Shown here: piece by piece, positions 12,572-24,410 of the stretch
Numbering within the stretch: the first letter of the stretch is position 1
Layout: each line of letters begins with the position of its first letter
Assembly: GCF_051020765.1 (NCBI RefSeq)
Contig: NC_134940.1
Span: 15,575,712-15,639,711, forward strand
Origin: Lasioglossum baleicum
Lineage: Eukaryota; Arthropoda; Insecta; Hymenoptera; Halictidae
Reading direction: 5' to 3'
DNA: 64,000 nt
Position numbers and translations under genes: made by a program
Notes under the pieces: model-generated
What the model was told of the DNA's origin: nothing
The model's input: only the letters and a program-made list of their open reading frames with translations
Databases searched by the model: none

Positions 12572-13157
12572 CAGGATCTGTCCGGAAAGTAATGCGACCA
12601 CATTTAAAAAAAGAAATCTATTGAACATATGGGTACAAACCTTTAAATTTCTTCAAAGTAGGATCCTTGTAATAAAGTAGGATACATTTTTTCCAGCGCG
12701 TTTTCCATGCTTCGTATGCTCCCTGGAAGAAGTTTTTTGGAACCTCTCGCAGTACCCTCGTCACAGCCTCTTTGACGCGTTCCACGTTTTCAAAATGGCA
12801 TCCTTTTAGCACATTTTTAATTTTTGGGAACAAGAAGAAGTGGGCGGGAGACAAGTCAGGACTGTACGCGCGCGGGGGTTGAAGAAGTGTTGTAATCCAA
12901 CTAAGAAGTACCAGTTACTGTTTTCCCCGTAATCTACGGAAAAGTTTTGGTTGGAAGTGCTCGACGAGGCTGCGACGAGGGTACTACGAGAGGCTTCAGA
13001 TAATGCCTTCCAGGGAGCATACGAAGCATGAAAATCGCGCTGGAAAAAATGTGTCGACGCCCAAGGGTCCTACTTTGAAGAATTTTAAAATTTCCATATG
13101 TTTTCAATAGATTTAAAAAAAAAACATGTGGTCGTATTACTTTCCGGACAGACCCTG
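12572..13157. mobile_element. Mariner-derived element, palindromised
   Basis: Inverted ends CAGGATCTGTCCGGAAAGTA and TACTTTCCGGACAGACCCTG, flanked by TA. The minus strand of the left half encodes a mariner transposase C-terminus (12618-12854). The plus strand of the right half (about 12960-13100) carries a second, degraded copy of the same region. Confidence 0.88.
12618..12854 (-). pseudogene. Mariner transposase C-terminal fragment
   Basis: Reads SPAHFFLFPKIKN, KGCHFENVERVKEAVTR, then FFQGAYEAWKTRWKKCI. These match the last catalytic Asp region and the C-terminus of mariner-type transposases, although the usual SPDLAPSDYFLFP is changed. Only about 78 codons remain, so no active enzyme is encoded. 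Confidence 0.85.
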
Positions 13158-13159
13158 TA

Positions 13160-15720
13160 TGACTGTTAGCAACGCTGGTACATCCAGCAAGACTGAATAA
13201 ATAGTGTTTTATTCAAGTTTTCGTTACGAGTAAGTATACTTTATCGCTTTATAACTTAATTTCGGACTGTACTACAAATGTAACAAGTGCGTATATGTTT
13301 AATTATAAAACAAATAGCCTGTTTAACGTTTACTTCTCACTGTGCCAATGACTGTACTATTTGTCTTACGATTGTTGTTCACTGAATAGATTTTATAATG
13401 AAAGATTTATGACTCGTCAAACTGTTTGACTCGTAAAAATCTCTATTAGCTTATAATAGTAGCAAGTTAATATGTAGTGCCAGTTTTATAAAGTTTTAGA
13501 GTTCAAGAAAGTTTTATATATGGCTTCTGTGTCTTGCAATTGAAGCTCCGCGATTCGAAGCTTCAAAATCTTCGTCCTTCGAAGGAAAGTATGTAACAGC
13601 CCTACTCCCGACGAGCAATCCTCGACGTGCATGTACACGGAACATTTACTTAGACCCGAACGAGTATTCTAATCGCGTGGGATCGTTCAATTTTCAATTC
13701 ACCGAGCCGTTTATTATATCTGATTTGCCGAACAGCTCTGGTACCCAAGCCGGCCAACTCGCTCGCGTGATTCGTCGCTAACACGATTTGATTTCATCGA
13801 CTTTCTTGAGAATTTCTCTCTCGCGCCTCCAGCGAACCAAGAAATTGACTGCGACGAACAACCGAACTTGCAAACGAAAATCAAAAACAGCCTAACCACT
13901 TTCGATACCTGTTCACGATAAGAAACTGTGCTCCGTGCAAATTGGAGGCGGAGCTGTCGTAGGATCCCAGTGGTATCCGCAGAAATTCGCACGTTTCCGG
14001 TAATTGCATGTTGTTGACAGGACCGATTACGATGGCAGCCCCACTTTTTCGATCGTGAGTCCTTGCGACCAGGGCTTGAAGGAAACTGTTAAAATTTTCA
14101 GTTAGTTCTTTCAACTTTTAGACTTTCTAGACTTTTAACTTTTCTGTTCTAAGAAGACAGTTATAATCCACTGAAACTTTTACTCCACGTACACTAACGA
14201 GCATAACTGATTCAACACACTTTAAATCAGAACAACTTTTTTATGAATAGACCGAACGGCTTCAATTTCTCTGTAAGGCTAGAAGAATTAGTCTAGTAAA
14301 TGACGTCTAAAAAATATTTTGAAAAAATGCATTTCGTCGGAATTGCGAAGAAAAAATAGTAAAAATTTACTTTTTTAGCTGGGCCGATAACGAAAATTTA
14401 GAAGATGCGTTTGGTCAACTCGTACAAGTGATATACTCTCTGAGAATTTCATTGAAATTGGTTAATCGGTTTACGTGCTATAAACGATCAAAAGTGGTGA
14501 AAAGGCCGAAAAACTTGAAAAATTGCAATTTTTTGAAACGATGTTTGTGAAAAAGTTGCTGCCGAAGTTACTGCCGGCGAGATCAATGGAGACGCGACGC
14601 TATTAAATATTCCGTAGGTAGGTTAGGCCATTGCCAATTGAGAAATCAAACGGAAGAGTCGAACGTGGCTCGTCGTTAGCGCGTCGCGTCGCGTCGATTG
14701 CGACACGCGTTGTTCGAGGCGTTACGTCGATTCCTGCTCGCAACAACCGTTCATCCTCGTTCTCGATTTATTTATCGCAACGAGAATTTTACCGCGGCCC
14801 GATTTCGGGAAAATATTTCTGCGATCGCGACGTTATCTAGGAAACGTGTTGATCTTTCCGTCGTGTCGCGCCGCGTCGCACCTTTGGAACCGACGTCAAT
14901 TAGTCTCGTGTCCCGTGTCCCGTGTGTCGCATCGTAGCCGGAGTGTGCTAATCGAGAGATCCGATGGGATCGTTGACGCGAAAGTTGACGTTTCGCTCTG
15001 CAGCGAATGTTATCCGCTGTTGACGTACTGCCATCGAACGTGGACTGCCAGCATACCAGCCAGTCGCAGTATCTGCCTTCGCGAGATGCAATCGGCACGA
15101 AATATTCACGATTACATTGTTACATACGGAGACTTCTCCTACGTGACGTTCTTACTCCCTCCTTGGAACCACGTTTTCATATAAGAGGTCGGACTCACAC
15201 GCCCAAATAAACAACCCACCCAGTCAACGATAAAAGTCTAGAACATTTGACAAGAGAATGCAGGCTAATGGAGGAAAGTATCAGGATCGAAGATTTAGCG
15301 AGTGGGAGGAAAGATGGAAATGTCGAGTAAAATTTTCAGGAAATAAAGTGAAATTAATGATGTTAATTAATAGGTTTAGGGCTAACGAAGGTCAATACTT
15401 TTCTACTCAGAATTCGACATTCTTCCATATTTTGGTATAAAAAGCATAGTGTTCCATTTAAAAAAAAAACAAAGTCGACCTTCAAATCTCCGACACGCTT
15501 CCACCTGTAAAAAAAATAAATACACTACATAATGTACCCCTTCAGACCATGCAACTTTTAGTATTTTTTCTACAATCTCGATGAATTGCAATTTTTGAAG
15601 AAATTTCTATTCGCATCCTGTAGTAAACTAATTGCTCTACCTTCCCAAAAAAAAATACAGTACAATATTGAAAAAGTTATCGTCTTTTTTAGACCGTCCG
15701 AATATCAATTCGGTTCACTG
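13160..15720. other. No gene; diverged repeat fragments
   Basis: 14230-14540 weakly resembles the CAGTGACTCCC interior, and about 15540-15719 is its right end. CGTCGCGTCGCG motifs occur near 14682 and 14868. 13340-13450 and 15725-15840 share a repeated sequence with GTGCCAATSACTGTA. Several minus- and plus-strand open frames have no domain. Confidence 0.45.
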
Positions 15721-15819
15721 TACATATGACTATTAGCAAATGTGCCAATCACTGTATGTACTACATATTTGTCTCACAATTATTGTTATTCACTGAATAT
15801 ACTTTATAATAAGAGATTT

Positions 15820-16560
15820 ATCACTCACTAGCTGCTCGTGGCGTACCTGAGGCACGCCCTCGCAACCAGGCCCTCCGGGCAGGCAGCGCACGGTGGGCAA
15901 TTTCGATAAAATTTCGCTTGTACGCAATTTTCTGAGTTATTTTCTCTATATAAGCGATTTCCGTTTTTTTTATTCATATCATTGTGTCTCTCCCCCTCCC
16001 CCTCTCTCCCACTCTCTCTACGCCTCTCTCCCCCTCTGTCCGTCTGTCCCACTCTCTCCGTCTCTCCTCCCATCTCTGTCTCCCTCTCATTCCATCTCTC
16101 TCACTCTCTCCCTCGCTCTCTCCCTATCCCAATGAGTACCTCAAATTGAATATAGGTGCTGTAAGTCAAAAGATATAAGCAGAAACGTGCCCACAAAACA
16201 GGGCAAAAGAGTCGTCTTTGGTCACTAATGACGTCACAACTTTTGAACGAATGGACTTTTTCGAATGTGGTTTGCTCTAAAACGTTCCCGAAGGAACGCC
16301 GCGTCTATTGGTTCAAACCCCAGCTTTCTACGTTTAGCCGTTCTCAATTGATGCCGTCACAAACAGACAGACAGACAGGACACGATTTTATTATATATGT
16401 ATATATAGAGATAAAACTGTCCGATTTTGCTGAAAAATCTCTATTACCTTACTCGTATATGTAATAATAGACAGTTAAGCTCGTTTAAACTTTAAACATT
16501 TCAAAAAAAGATTTTTCACTACGATGTTGGCTTAGAGTGCCAATCATTGTACAGTTTACG
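15820..16560. mobile_element. Possible retroelement 3' remnant
   Basis: Contains ACAAACAGACAGACAGACAG followed by an AT-rich TTATATATGTATATATA tail near 16362-16410. Such tails are common in RTE-like or SINE elements. A CT-rich microsatellite lies inside. Family assignment is a guess. Confidence 0.35.
15984..16130. repeat. CT-rich microsatellite
   Basis: Tandem CTCTCC/CTCTCT units. It produces spurious Ser/Leu/Pro open frames. Confidence 0.9.
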
Positions 16561-17520
16561 CTATACATGCATCTACATATAATACATTCTACATCGGGCG
16601 TCTACGCGTTACATACACGTGACAGAATTATACATAGACAAACCTAGTGAATCGGAAGTTCGGTAAACGCTGCGAGCGTCGAGGTACTTTTGAACGACAG
16701 TGTATGTAGCTGGCCGTAGGAGAGAAGTATAATGCGAATTTACGCGCGTCGAAAACGAACGCGCAGCGTGGGTTAGCCTCGAAGAAACGACTTATATTTA
16801 GCGAAGTCGTACGTTAACGTCGCGTCGCGTCGCATATCGCTTTATTGCAACGAAACGCGTTGCTCTCTCGTTCACCCCGGTCCCGGTCACGCTTTCTCCG
16901 GTGCGCGGTGCACGTTGGCCCGTCCGCGTCCGTAGGTGTAGCCCGTGTGTAACACAGCCGGTCCATGTAGCACAGACAGAACTCTGCTTTTACATTTACA
17001 CGATCCATCGTGCAATTACGAGTTATGCTTGTCCTTCCACATGTTCATCTACCAACAAACCCCGTCCAAATCAAAATCCTTCAAGATTCTGCAAACAGAT
17101 CTCTATACAGCAGTGTTTCCCAACCTTCTTTGTGCCATGCCCCACCTAAGCCTTTCTAAAATTCTTATGCCCCCTATGTAACATATACATTATTTTTAAA
17201 AAATTTTTCAAAAATTGAATTATTCTCGGAGCTACATACTTTAACTCTAGAACGAAACCGATAATATTATTGTAGACGATTGCACAAGTTAGTGCCCGAT
17301 TTGAAAATAAAATTCAATGATTAAATTGTAAAGAATATAACTTTACTAATCAATTATACATATAGTCACCATTCTTTTCTGATTGTAAAAAATTCATCCG
17401 CTTTTTAATTTTAATTTAACCATAATCTTTAACCAACTCTGTAACCAAATCTTTAACCAATCTTGAAAACTTAACCATTGAATTTTATTTTCAAATCGGG
17501 CAAGAACTTGTGCAATCATC
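16561..17520. other. No gene recognised
   Basis: Unassigned, including GTCGCGTCGCGTCGC at about 16819 and AT-rich sequence. Confidence 0.4.
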
Positions 17521-17527
17521 TAATATA

Positions 17528-17886
17528 CAGGGTGTCCCAAAATTCGTGAAAATCCCGAAAGGGAGTGGTTCCTGAGACCATTTCAAGCGACATTTTCCTT
17601 TGCAAAAATGTTATCCGCGGCTTTGTTTAGGAGTTATTAACGAAAAACACGGACCAATCATAGCGCGACCTGGACGCGAGTTGGCACAGTCGGCCAATAG
17701 ACAGTTGGCGCGCCATGACTACTGTGCCAACTCGCGTCTAGGTCGTCCTCTGTTTGGTCCGTGTTTTTCGTTAATAACTCCTAAACAAAGCCGCGGATAA
17801 CATTTTTGCAAAGGAAAATGTCGCCTGAAATGGTCTCAATTGGAACCACCCCCTTTCGGGATTTTCACGAATTTTGGGACACCCTG
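17528..17886. mobile_element. Foldback MITE, complete (CAGGGTGTCCCAAAATTC family)
   Basis: Ends CAGGGTGTCCCAAAATTCGT and ACGAATTTTGGGACACCCTG, flanked by TA. Almost the whole 359 bp forms a stem. Core inverted segments read AACGAAAAACACGGACCAA. Confidence 0.92.
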
Positions 17887-17959
17887 TATATTTAATAATG
17901 TAAATAATATTTTGAGTAATGCTACAGCAATTTTTAGTGGCGCCTCTCGCAAGGGAAGG

Positions 17960-18220
17960 ACCCCAAGTGTCCGACTTCGATTTTGATAATCTTCTGTGAG
18001 ACGATGGTATGTATATGGATCCCTAATGATGTCTGCAAAATATTATTACACGCCTAAATGGTATGTATGTACTTGGAAAACTTGAGCTGCAGATCATGGT
18101 ATATCAACCAGGTATGAAAGTTTAATTGTTTATAACTTTAAAACTATTGAGTAACTACACCTAATATTTTGCAGACATCATTAGGGATCCATATACCATC
18201 GTCTCACAAAAAATGTCGGA
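17960..18220. mobile_element. Foldback element, second copy of 4480-4715
   Basis: GTGAGACGATGGTATGTATA near 17996 and its inverse near 18190, each with ATCCCTAATGAT and TTTGCAGACATCATTAGGGA. Confidence 0.7.
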
Positions 18221-18282
18221 CACTTGGAGTCCTTCCCTTGTCAGAGTCACCATTCAAATGCTAAGGGTTAATTTCCACTTAA

Positions 18283-18874
18283 GGAGGTAGACTCTCGTTT
18301 CCAGGATTGCAAGGTTGCGGGATGCCCTTTCTCATTTATCGATAATGCAAAGATGGGCTTGTTCAGTAGTGAAAAACGCTAGATAAAAGATCAATCTAGG
18401 CCGCGATCGCTCTGAAAAGTCCTATTTTTTTACGTTTACCAGGCGTAATTCCATTAATATTCCTTTATGTCGATCGTAGATAGTGCAGATAAACAATTTA
18501 ATGATTTTGCAATTTAAATTGTTCACATTTGGATCGAAACGTCGAGAACAATCTAAATTGCAAAATTGCTTAGTGAGTAACATTTGATCGAACCTGCGGC
18601 GCCGAAATCATTAAATTGTTTATCTGTAATTTGCATTATTCGGAAGCATGTAGCTGTCGCAGCTTTATGAAAGTAGCTACATGTGCAGCTTTATGCTTCC
18701 GAATAATGCAAATTGCGCCTCGTAAACGAAAAAATAGGACTTTTGAGGGCGATAGCGCCCTCGATCGATCTCTTATCTAGCGTTCTTGACTACTGAAAAC
18801 CTTCATTTTTGTATTATCGAGAAATCAGAACGCGAATCCCGCACCCTTGCAATCCTGGAAACGAGTCTACCGCC
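18283..18874. mobile_element. piggyBac-type MITE, GGTAGACTC family, complete
   Basis: TTAA at 18279-18282 and 18875-18878. Ends GGAGGTAGACTCTCGTTTCC and GGAAACGAGTCTACCGCC. Sub-terminal CAGGATTGCAAGG repeats. No transposase frame. Internal inverted arms near 18495 and 18605 (AATGATTTTGC / GAAATCATTAAATT). Confidence 0.9.
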
Positions 18875-19452
18875 TTAAGGAGCATTGTTTCGATTTGGGA
18901 AGAATCAACATTGGCATGCAAACGTCGACATTCTGTATCGAAGATGTTCTTATCGCGGTTAGCAACGAGCCGAAGCGAGACGAAACGCGGCGAGCCTAAG
19001 CTTTTGTTGTTAACTCGTCGTCCGATGCGCAAGTATTATTCGGCCGTGGATTCAGTACGAACGATACGCGGAGCATCAAGGACGGATCGCTCCTTTCCTG
19101 CAAGCACGATTTCCCCTGCTACTTTGCTACTTGTCCTTGTCGGCGCGGCGTCTCGTTCTGCTCGTGTGTTCGTGCTTATATTTTAGGTAATCAAACCGAC
19201 GCGACGCGACGCTACTACGTTGACCCTGACGCTCTGAGGAGCCACGTTTCTAACCGTGGACACACAGGTTCAGGGATTCGTCGAATGACGGTTCAACCGC
19301 CGCGAATCACTTTTGGCTCGGTAATTTTAAACCGTCCCAGAATATCAAGTGCCGCACAGTGTGCCGGATCGGAGAATTTAAGAAATTTAGAATTAAGAAT
19401 TTAGAAACATTTCACCCCAAAATGTCGACTTTTCGAAATTGACATCTAATAA

Positions 19453-19500
19453 CTAGACTGCGGATCTTTATGCAAAATAAAAAATGTTTGCATCGATTGC
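19453..19500. mobile_element. TAGACTGCGGATC MITE, single end
   Basis: TAGACTGCGGATCTTTATGC is present, but no inverted partner lies within about 300 bp. Confidence 0.6.
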
Positions 19501-19727
19501 AGGACACAGGAACCAAATAAAAATTGTATTCTTCTTTTAACGTTCGCAAGGTAATGTGGGGTCTCGGAGACCCCAGCTTCAGATTTTTAAAAAGAATTTT
19601 TATATAAATAGAATTAAATCTGTTTGTTTTGCTTTTCATCCTGTGTTACTCTTTATCCCATTAAAAACGAGGATATTTATGAAATTCATTTGTCGGGGTC
19701 TAAGAAACCCCACCTTGTACTATTTAT

Positions 19728-20428
19728 CAGTGCCGTAACGAGGGCGTGGCGAAAGAGGCGCCCGCCACGGGCGCAACTGGGTTTGGGGCGCAAAACAAAG
19801 AATACCGTACCGACCCGGTTGATGGTCGCTTGGACGCTTTACAAATCTTGCAAAAAAATTACGAACTCTCTATACATAGAATTAAGGATTTTCATAACAA
19901 TGCAGGTAACAACAGCTTCTTGCAAATGTTCGTTTAGCAAATTAAAAATTGTAAAATCGTACCTTCGTTCTTCTATTGGACAAGAGCGATTAACAAACAT
20001 GTCTATAATATCAATTGAAAAAGATGTTGCCAAAACATTAAATTATGACGATGTAATAAATGTGTTTGCAAATGAAAAAACGAGAAAAATTACTTTATAA
20101 AATATGCTGAACTGTTTTATGTTTTTATTGTATTATTTTAATATATACCTTTTTTTTTGTATTTCTTTTATTTTATCGTCATTGAATATGAATAAAAATT
20201 TGTTCTTATTTAGGTTATAGATTATTTATTCATACAAATACCTTGACAAATACAATATTGTATATAAAGGCAACTCATTTTGATGAAGTTAATAGTATTA
20301 AATATATTGCATTTAGTAAAATTTAACTTGTTACATTAAAATTTTTAATCTTTTTGTCATTATTGGGTTACGGGGAGGCGCAAGTTAGACACTCGCCACA
20401 GGCGCTTCATACCCTCGTTACGGCACTG
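19728..20428. mobile_element. hAT-superfamily relic with perfect 8-bp target duplication
   Basis: Ends CAGTGCCGTAACGAGGG and CCCTCGTTACGGCACTG. CTATTTAT is duplicated at 19720-19727 and 20429-20436. Inside, 19900-20100 encodes a hAT C-terminal dimerisation-domain remnant. Confidence 0.9.
19900..20100 (+). pseudogene. hAT transposase dimerisation-domain fragment
   Basis: TTASCKCSFSKLKIVKSYLR, then SIGQERLTNMSIISIEKDVA, matches the C-terminal dimerisation domain of hAT/ZMYM1-like transposases. It runs open to a stop at 20100. The catalytic part is gone. Confidence 0.85.
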
Positions 20429-20436
20429 CTATTTAT

Positions 20437-21159
20437 GTGTTATTAGACCTTATCTTGCGAGGGTCAATTATCCTATTAAGCTGAAACTAATGCACTGATA
20501 ACCCTTAAATATTTTTAACATGTCCACGACTTTTGTATGTATATAATTTGTACAATTTGTAATTTGTATGTATGTATACAACCTTGTACATTGTAAATTT
20601 TTGGAAAATCTTTTTCGCAGATAATTTAGTGGTCGGAACGGAACGGCAGACACTGATCCCTATCCCCCTATTCACGTTGGTTCACATTCGCATTTACATT
20701 TCGAACGATCGAGTCGTCGATATATCGTCGAGCATCGATCGTCGTCGACTAATATCGAACAATCGCGCGGTCGATAGTCGAAGCGGTGAAAGCACGTAAT
20801 GGCGAACAGTGGACGCCAGTAACAGCTGTTCTAGTGTCTCGGGTCTTCGATATAGCGTGCGGTTTCGCAGAATCTTCTTTCGAATCTCGAAAATACGATT
20901 CGTCGAGAAGAACCGACGACACTGGTAATAAATCGAAGATGTTACGTTCGCCCTCTTTGCCCGACCAGGGAACGGAGGAATGACGAACTGAGGTGCAACC
21001 AACAAGTATACATACATACGTTATAGTGTCAGATATTTCTCGTTGTCTTCCGCCGAAGAAGAAGGACGCGCCTGTGAAGTTTCCTCGACGACGAATTTTC
21101 TTTCCGATCCGCAGGACGGGTCGAGATCCGTTGATCTCGACTAAACAAAAAACAAGGAA
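20437..21159 (+). other. Probable 5' flank and leader of capping enzyme
   Basis: No recognisable coding domain. GC content rises toward the capping-enzyme ATG. I see no clear TATA box or Inr, and the transcription start cannot be placed. Confidence 0.4.
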
Positions 21160-24096
21160 ATGTCGAACTACAACGGCAACAAGGGTCCGATTCCGCCTCG
21201 ATGGCTTCACTGTCCGAGAAAAGCGATCACCTTGGTTCAGAACAAGTTCTTGGCATTCAAAACTCCGCTCTCGTCCTCGTTCAACAGTCAAGTACCGGAA
21301 GAATGTCGATTCACACTCGACATGCTGTTTGCCTTTCTAAAAAGCCAGAGACTGAAGCTCGGCCTCTGGATAGATCTAACCAACACCACAAGATTCTACG
21401 AGAAAAAGAGTCTGGAGGAGTACGGCTGTAAATATTTGAAACTGCAATGCAGAGGCCACGGCGAAACTCCCTCCGAAGAACAAACAAAAACTTTCGTGCA
21501 AGTCTGTAAAAATTTCATATTGTACAATCCGCTGGAGATCATAGGTGTACATTGTACTCATGGCTTCAATAGAACCGGCTTCCTTATAATTAGCTATTTA
21601 GTAGAAAACGACGGTACCAGCGTCGACGCTGGCTTGGCAGAATTTGCTGCGTCTAGACCGCCAGGTATTTATAAGGCAGACTACATTCAAGAACTGTACA
21701 GGAGGTACGACGACGTCGAGGACGCTCCGGATCCTCCTCCTAGACCAGCTTGGTGTTTAGAGTACGACGATTCGAATGTGGAAGATACCGACGAAGGTCC
21801 TAGCACGGAGACCGATAAACCACAGAGGAAAAGAAAGCGGGAATTTCATAATAAGAATCCAGTGTTCATGGATGGCGTACCTGGAGTTACTCCGATAATG
21901 GAGGAAAGGAAATACAGCGTGGTACAGAGACGCGTTCAACAAATATGTTCGTGGCAGTCGACAGGATTCCCGGGTTCCCAACCAGTTTCTATGGATGAGG
22001 ATAATATTACGTTGTTACACGAGAAACCATACAGGGTATCCTGGAAAGCGGATGGAACCAGGTGAGATACTTGTGTAGTTTTTATATTTTGTGTCATTCG
22101 ATTTGCCAACTACTCTGAAAATTTCCCAGCCAGATGGGTTTTGCGATTTTTCTTCCTAAAGAAAAGCGTTGAGAAATTTTTAGTATCGTATACAGAGTGT
22201 TCACGATAATTTGTACCAGCGTTATTTCTCATAAACGGTAAACACTAGGAAAAAACCGAAGAGGAGGAACTTGTAGTATATTTTACTAGCAATATGATAG
22301 TGTACAGCTTGTCAAATCTACCTGTGCAGCTGAATGTCCCCCGCAAGGGGAAATGACCCCGCTGCGCAATGGTAAATAGGCGGAACTTCGCGACGATAGA
22401 GAACTGATCGTCACCTGTCAAATGATGCACGTGGTGACAGTTCAGTTAAAAAGTGAAGTGACACAAGTGTATTCACAGAAACATATAAACAGTTGTTTTG
22501 TATGTTTACTGCTGTAAGAAATAATGGACAGTACGCACTTTTGACGAGGTGTGTACCTTATCGTTCATATGTTGCATCCTTCTCTCGTCGAGTGCGATCT
22601 TTGTTTCTGTCTGCGCATTCCCAAGTTTTGGTCAACCACACAGCTAGATTTGACAAGCTGTATCTCAATTTTTTTTATTTCTAATATTTTTCTAGAAACA
22701 AAGGTGACCTCCATTTTTTCAATGAAATATTCTGCAAATATACACGTGAGAAAAGTAAATAGCGTTCATTTTTTTGTAGCATCCTTCACATAATATGTCC
22801 TTATGTATGATACTAATAAAAATTTCTTAACGCTTTTCTTATGGAAGGAAAATCGCAGAAACCATCTGGCTGGGAACTTTTCCACGCCAAAGTATATTAT
22901 ATTGGGTTGGCAAGAATGTAATTTCGGTATTCTAAGGGGAAATGAAGACGAATTGTTTTTATTCGATCAATGAACTTTCGTCAATAGAATATTGTCGATA
23001 ATTCTGTGCTGTTAAAACTTGAAAATTGGGTTTTATTTCACCTTAAAATACCGAAATTACTTTCTTACCAGCCCAATAGGATTTATCGTTGAATTGTTTA
23101 TAAAATACGATTATTGAACTAACGCTGGTTGTGTGTGTTCTAGGTATATGATGTTGATACAAGAGAACGGAGAGATTTATTTTATAGACAGGGACAACAG
23201 CGTGTTTCAAGTCAGCGGATTATGTTTTCCGCACATAGACATGCCGAGGAACCTCAAAGACACATTGTTGGACGGCGTAAGTAACATTTATCCGAGGATT
23301 TGTGAAGCATATCGTACCCCAGTTTTTTGCTGTTCCTGCAAAAGGTTTGTCGTTTCGTTTGTAGGAAATGGTGATCGACAAGGAGGTAAACGGCACGAAG
23401 ATTCCAAGATATTTAGTCTACGACGTAATTATGTACGACGGGACGAATACGAGTGAATTGCCGTTCTACCCTGGTCGTTATTGCAAGATCGAGAAGCATA
23501 TCATGGGCGGCAGGCACAGAGCGATGAGAGAAGGAAGACTGCACAAGGAGAGGGAACCTTTTGCAGTGCGATTAAAATCGTTTTGGGACGTTAGGATGGC
23601 CAGCTGCCTCTTAAGCGATAAATTCGCCAAGCAGCTTGGCCACGAACCGGATGGTTTAATATTTCAACCATCGAAGGAACCGTATTGTCCCGGAGTTTCC
23701 GTCGAGGTATTAAAATGGAAACCGTTGTCGATGAATTCGGTCGATTTTCGTTTGAAGATAATTACGGAATCCGGAGTAGGAATTGTGCCCAAGAAGGTTG
23801 GGCACCTGTACGTGGGCGGATTGAACGTGCCGTTCACTAAAATGAAAGTCACCAAAGAAATAAAGAACTTGAACAACGCGATCATAGAGTGCAAATTCGA
23901 AAAGGATCAATGGGTTTTCATGCGGGAGAGAACGGACAAATCGTTCCCGAATTCGCAGAGCACGGCCGAGTCCGTATGCAAAAGTATCGATAAACCGATC
24001 ACGACCGAACGACTGTTGGCTTACATCGACAAGCATGCGTTCTTGCAAACCGACTCCGATCTCATGCCACCGCCGAGCAAAAGAAGACGGCCGTAG
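21160..24096 (+). CDS. RNGTT: mRNA-capping enzyme (RNA triphosphatase + guanylyltransferase), 3 exons
   Basis: Bifunctional nuclear enzyme that removes the gamma phosphate from nascent Pol II transcripts and then adds GMP. Exons seen: 21160-22061, 23144-23276 and 23365-24096. Phases agree and all borders are GT/AG. The product is 588 aa, against about 597 in human. The triphosphatase domain is a cysteine-phosphatase fold with the P-loop HCTHGFNRTG at residues 131-140 (catalytic Cys132). The guanylyltransferase lysine lies in KADGTR at about 296-301, at the exon 1/2 border (the Arg codon is split). Exon 3 carries the rest of the nucleotidyltransferase and OB-fold, ending in a basic KRRRP tail. 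The start chosen is the first ATG of the open exon and gives the family's usual N-terminus. Intron 1 (about 1.1 kb) is filled by nested foldback and mariner-type elements. A poly(A) signal AATAAA lies at 24269. The gene appears intact. Confidence 0.96.
22118..22885. mobile_element. Foldback element in capping-enzyme intron 1
   Basis: CCCAGCCAGATGG at about 22125 and CCATCTGGCTGGG at about 22862, with matching sub-terminal GATTTTTCTTCC/GGAAGGAAAATC. A second nested inverted pair (ACAGCTTGTCAAATCTA at 22306; TAGATTTGACAAGCTGT near 22645) lies inside. Confidence 0.75.
22900..23078. mobile_element. Mariner-type MITE in capping-enzyme intron 1
   Basis: TATTGGGTTGGCAAGAATGT at the left and CTTACCAGCCCAATA at the right, with sub-terminal AATTTCGGTATT / AATACCGAAATT. 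179 bp. Confidence 0.82.
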
Positions 24097-24268
24097 TTTG
24101 CAGTTAATCGAGCGCCCCAACCTCGCCGACATTATTAATTTACTTAAGAATTAAAGAACGATATATTTAGCATGAACATTTAAAGCAGTTTACATGATTG
24201 AAACACTGTTACGTAGCTCATTTTACTAATTTTGAATCAACGTCGTACACGGCTGGAACTGTTTATTC

Positions 24269-24274
24269 AATAAA
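24269..24274 (+). terminator. Poly(A) signal, capping enzyme
   Basis: AATAAA lies 173 bp after the capping-enzyme stop and 137 bp before the first visible TBL2 exon. The two genes would need either a shared transcript or a TBL2 start upstream. Confidence 0.55.
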
Positions 24275-24410
24275 AAGAAAACGTTTATATAATAAATCCA
24301 CGTGTACATGTTTTCGCTACCTCTTTTCCGCATGCAACGACACACCCCGGTTTGTATTATTATCCTCTGTTATACATACCATTCTCAATTTATTATTCTC
24401 TCTGTTACAG

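Noticed and set aside
15893..16178. Pro/Ser/Leu-rich open frames
   Set aside because: Translations of a CT-rich microsatellite.
21160..21400. Alternative plus-strand frame 21201-21431 and minus frames in capping exon 1
   Set aside because: Shadows of the conserved triphosphatase frame.
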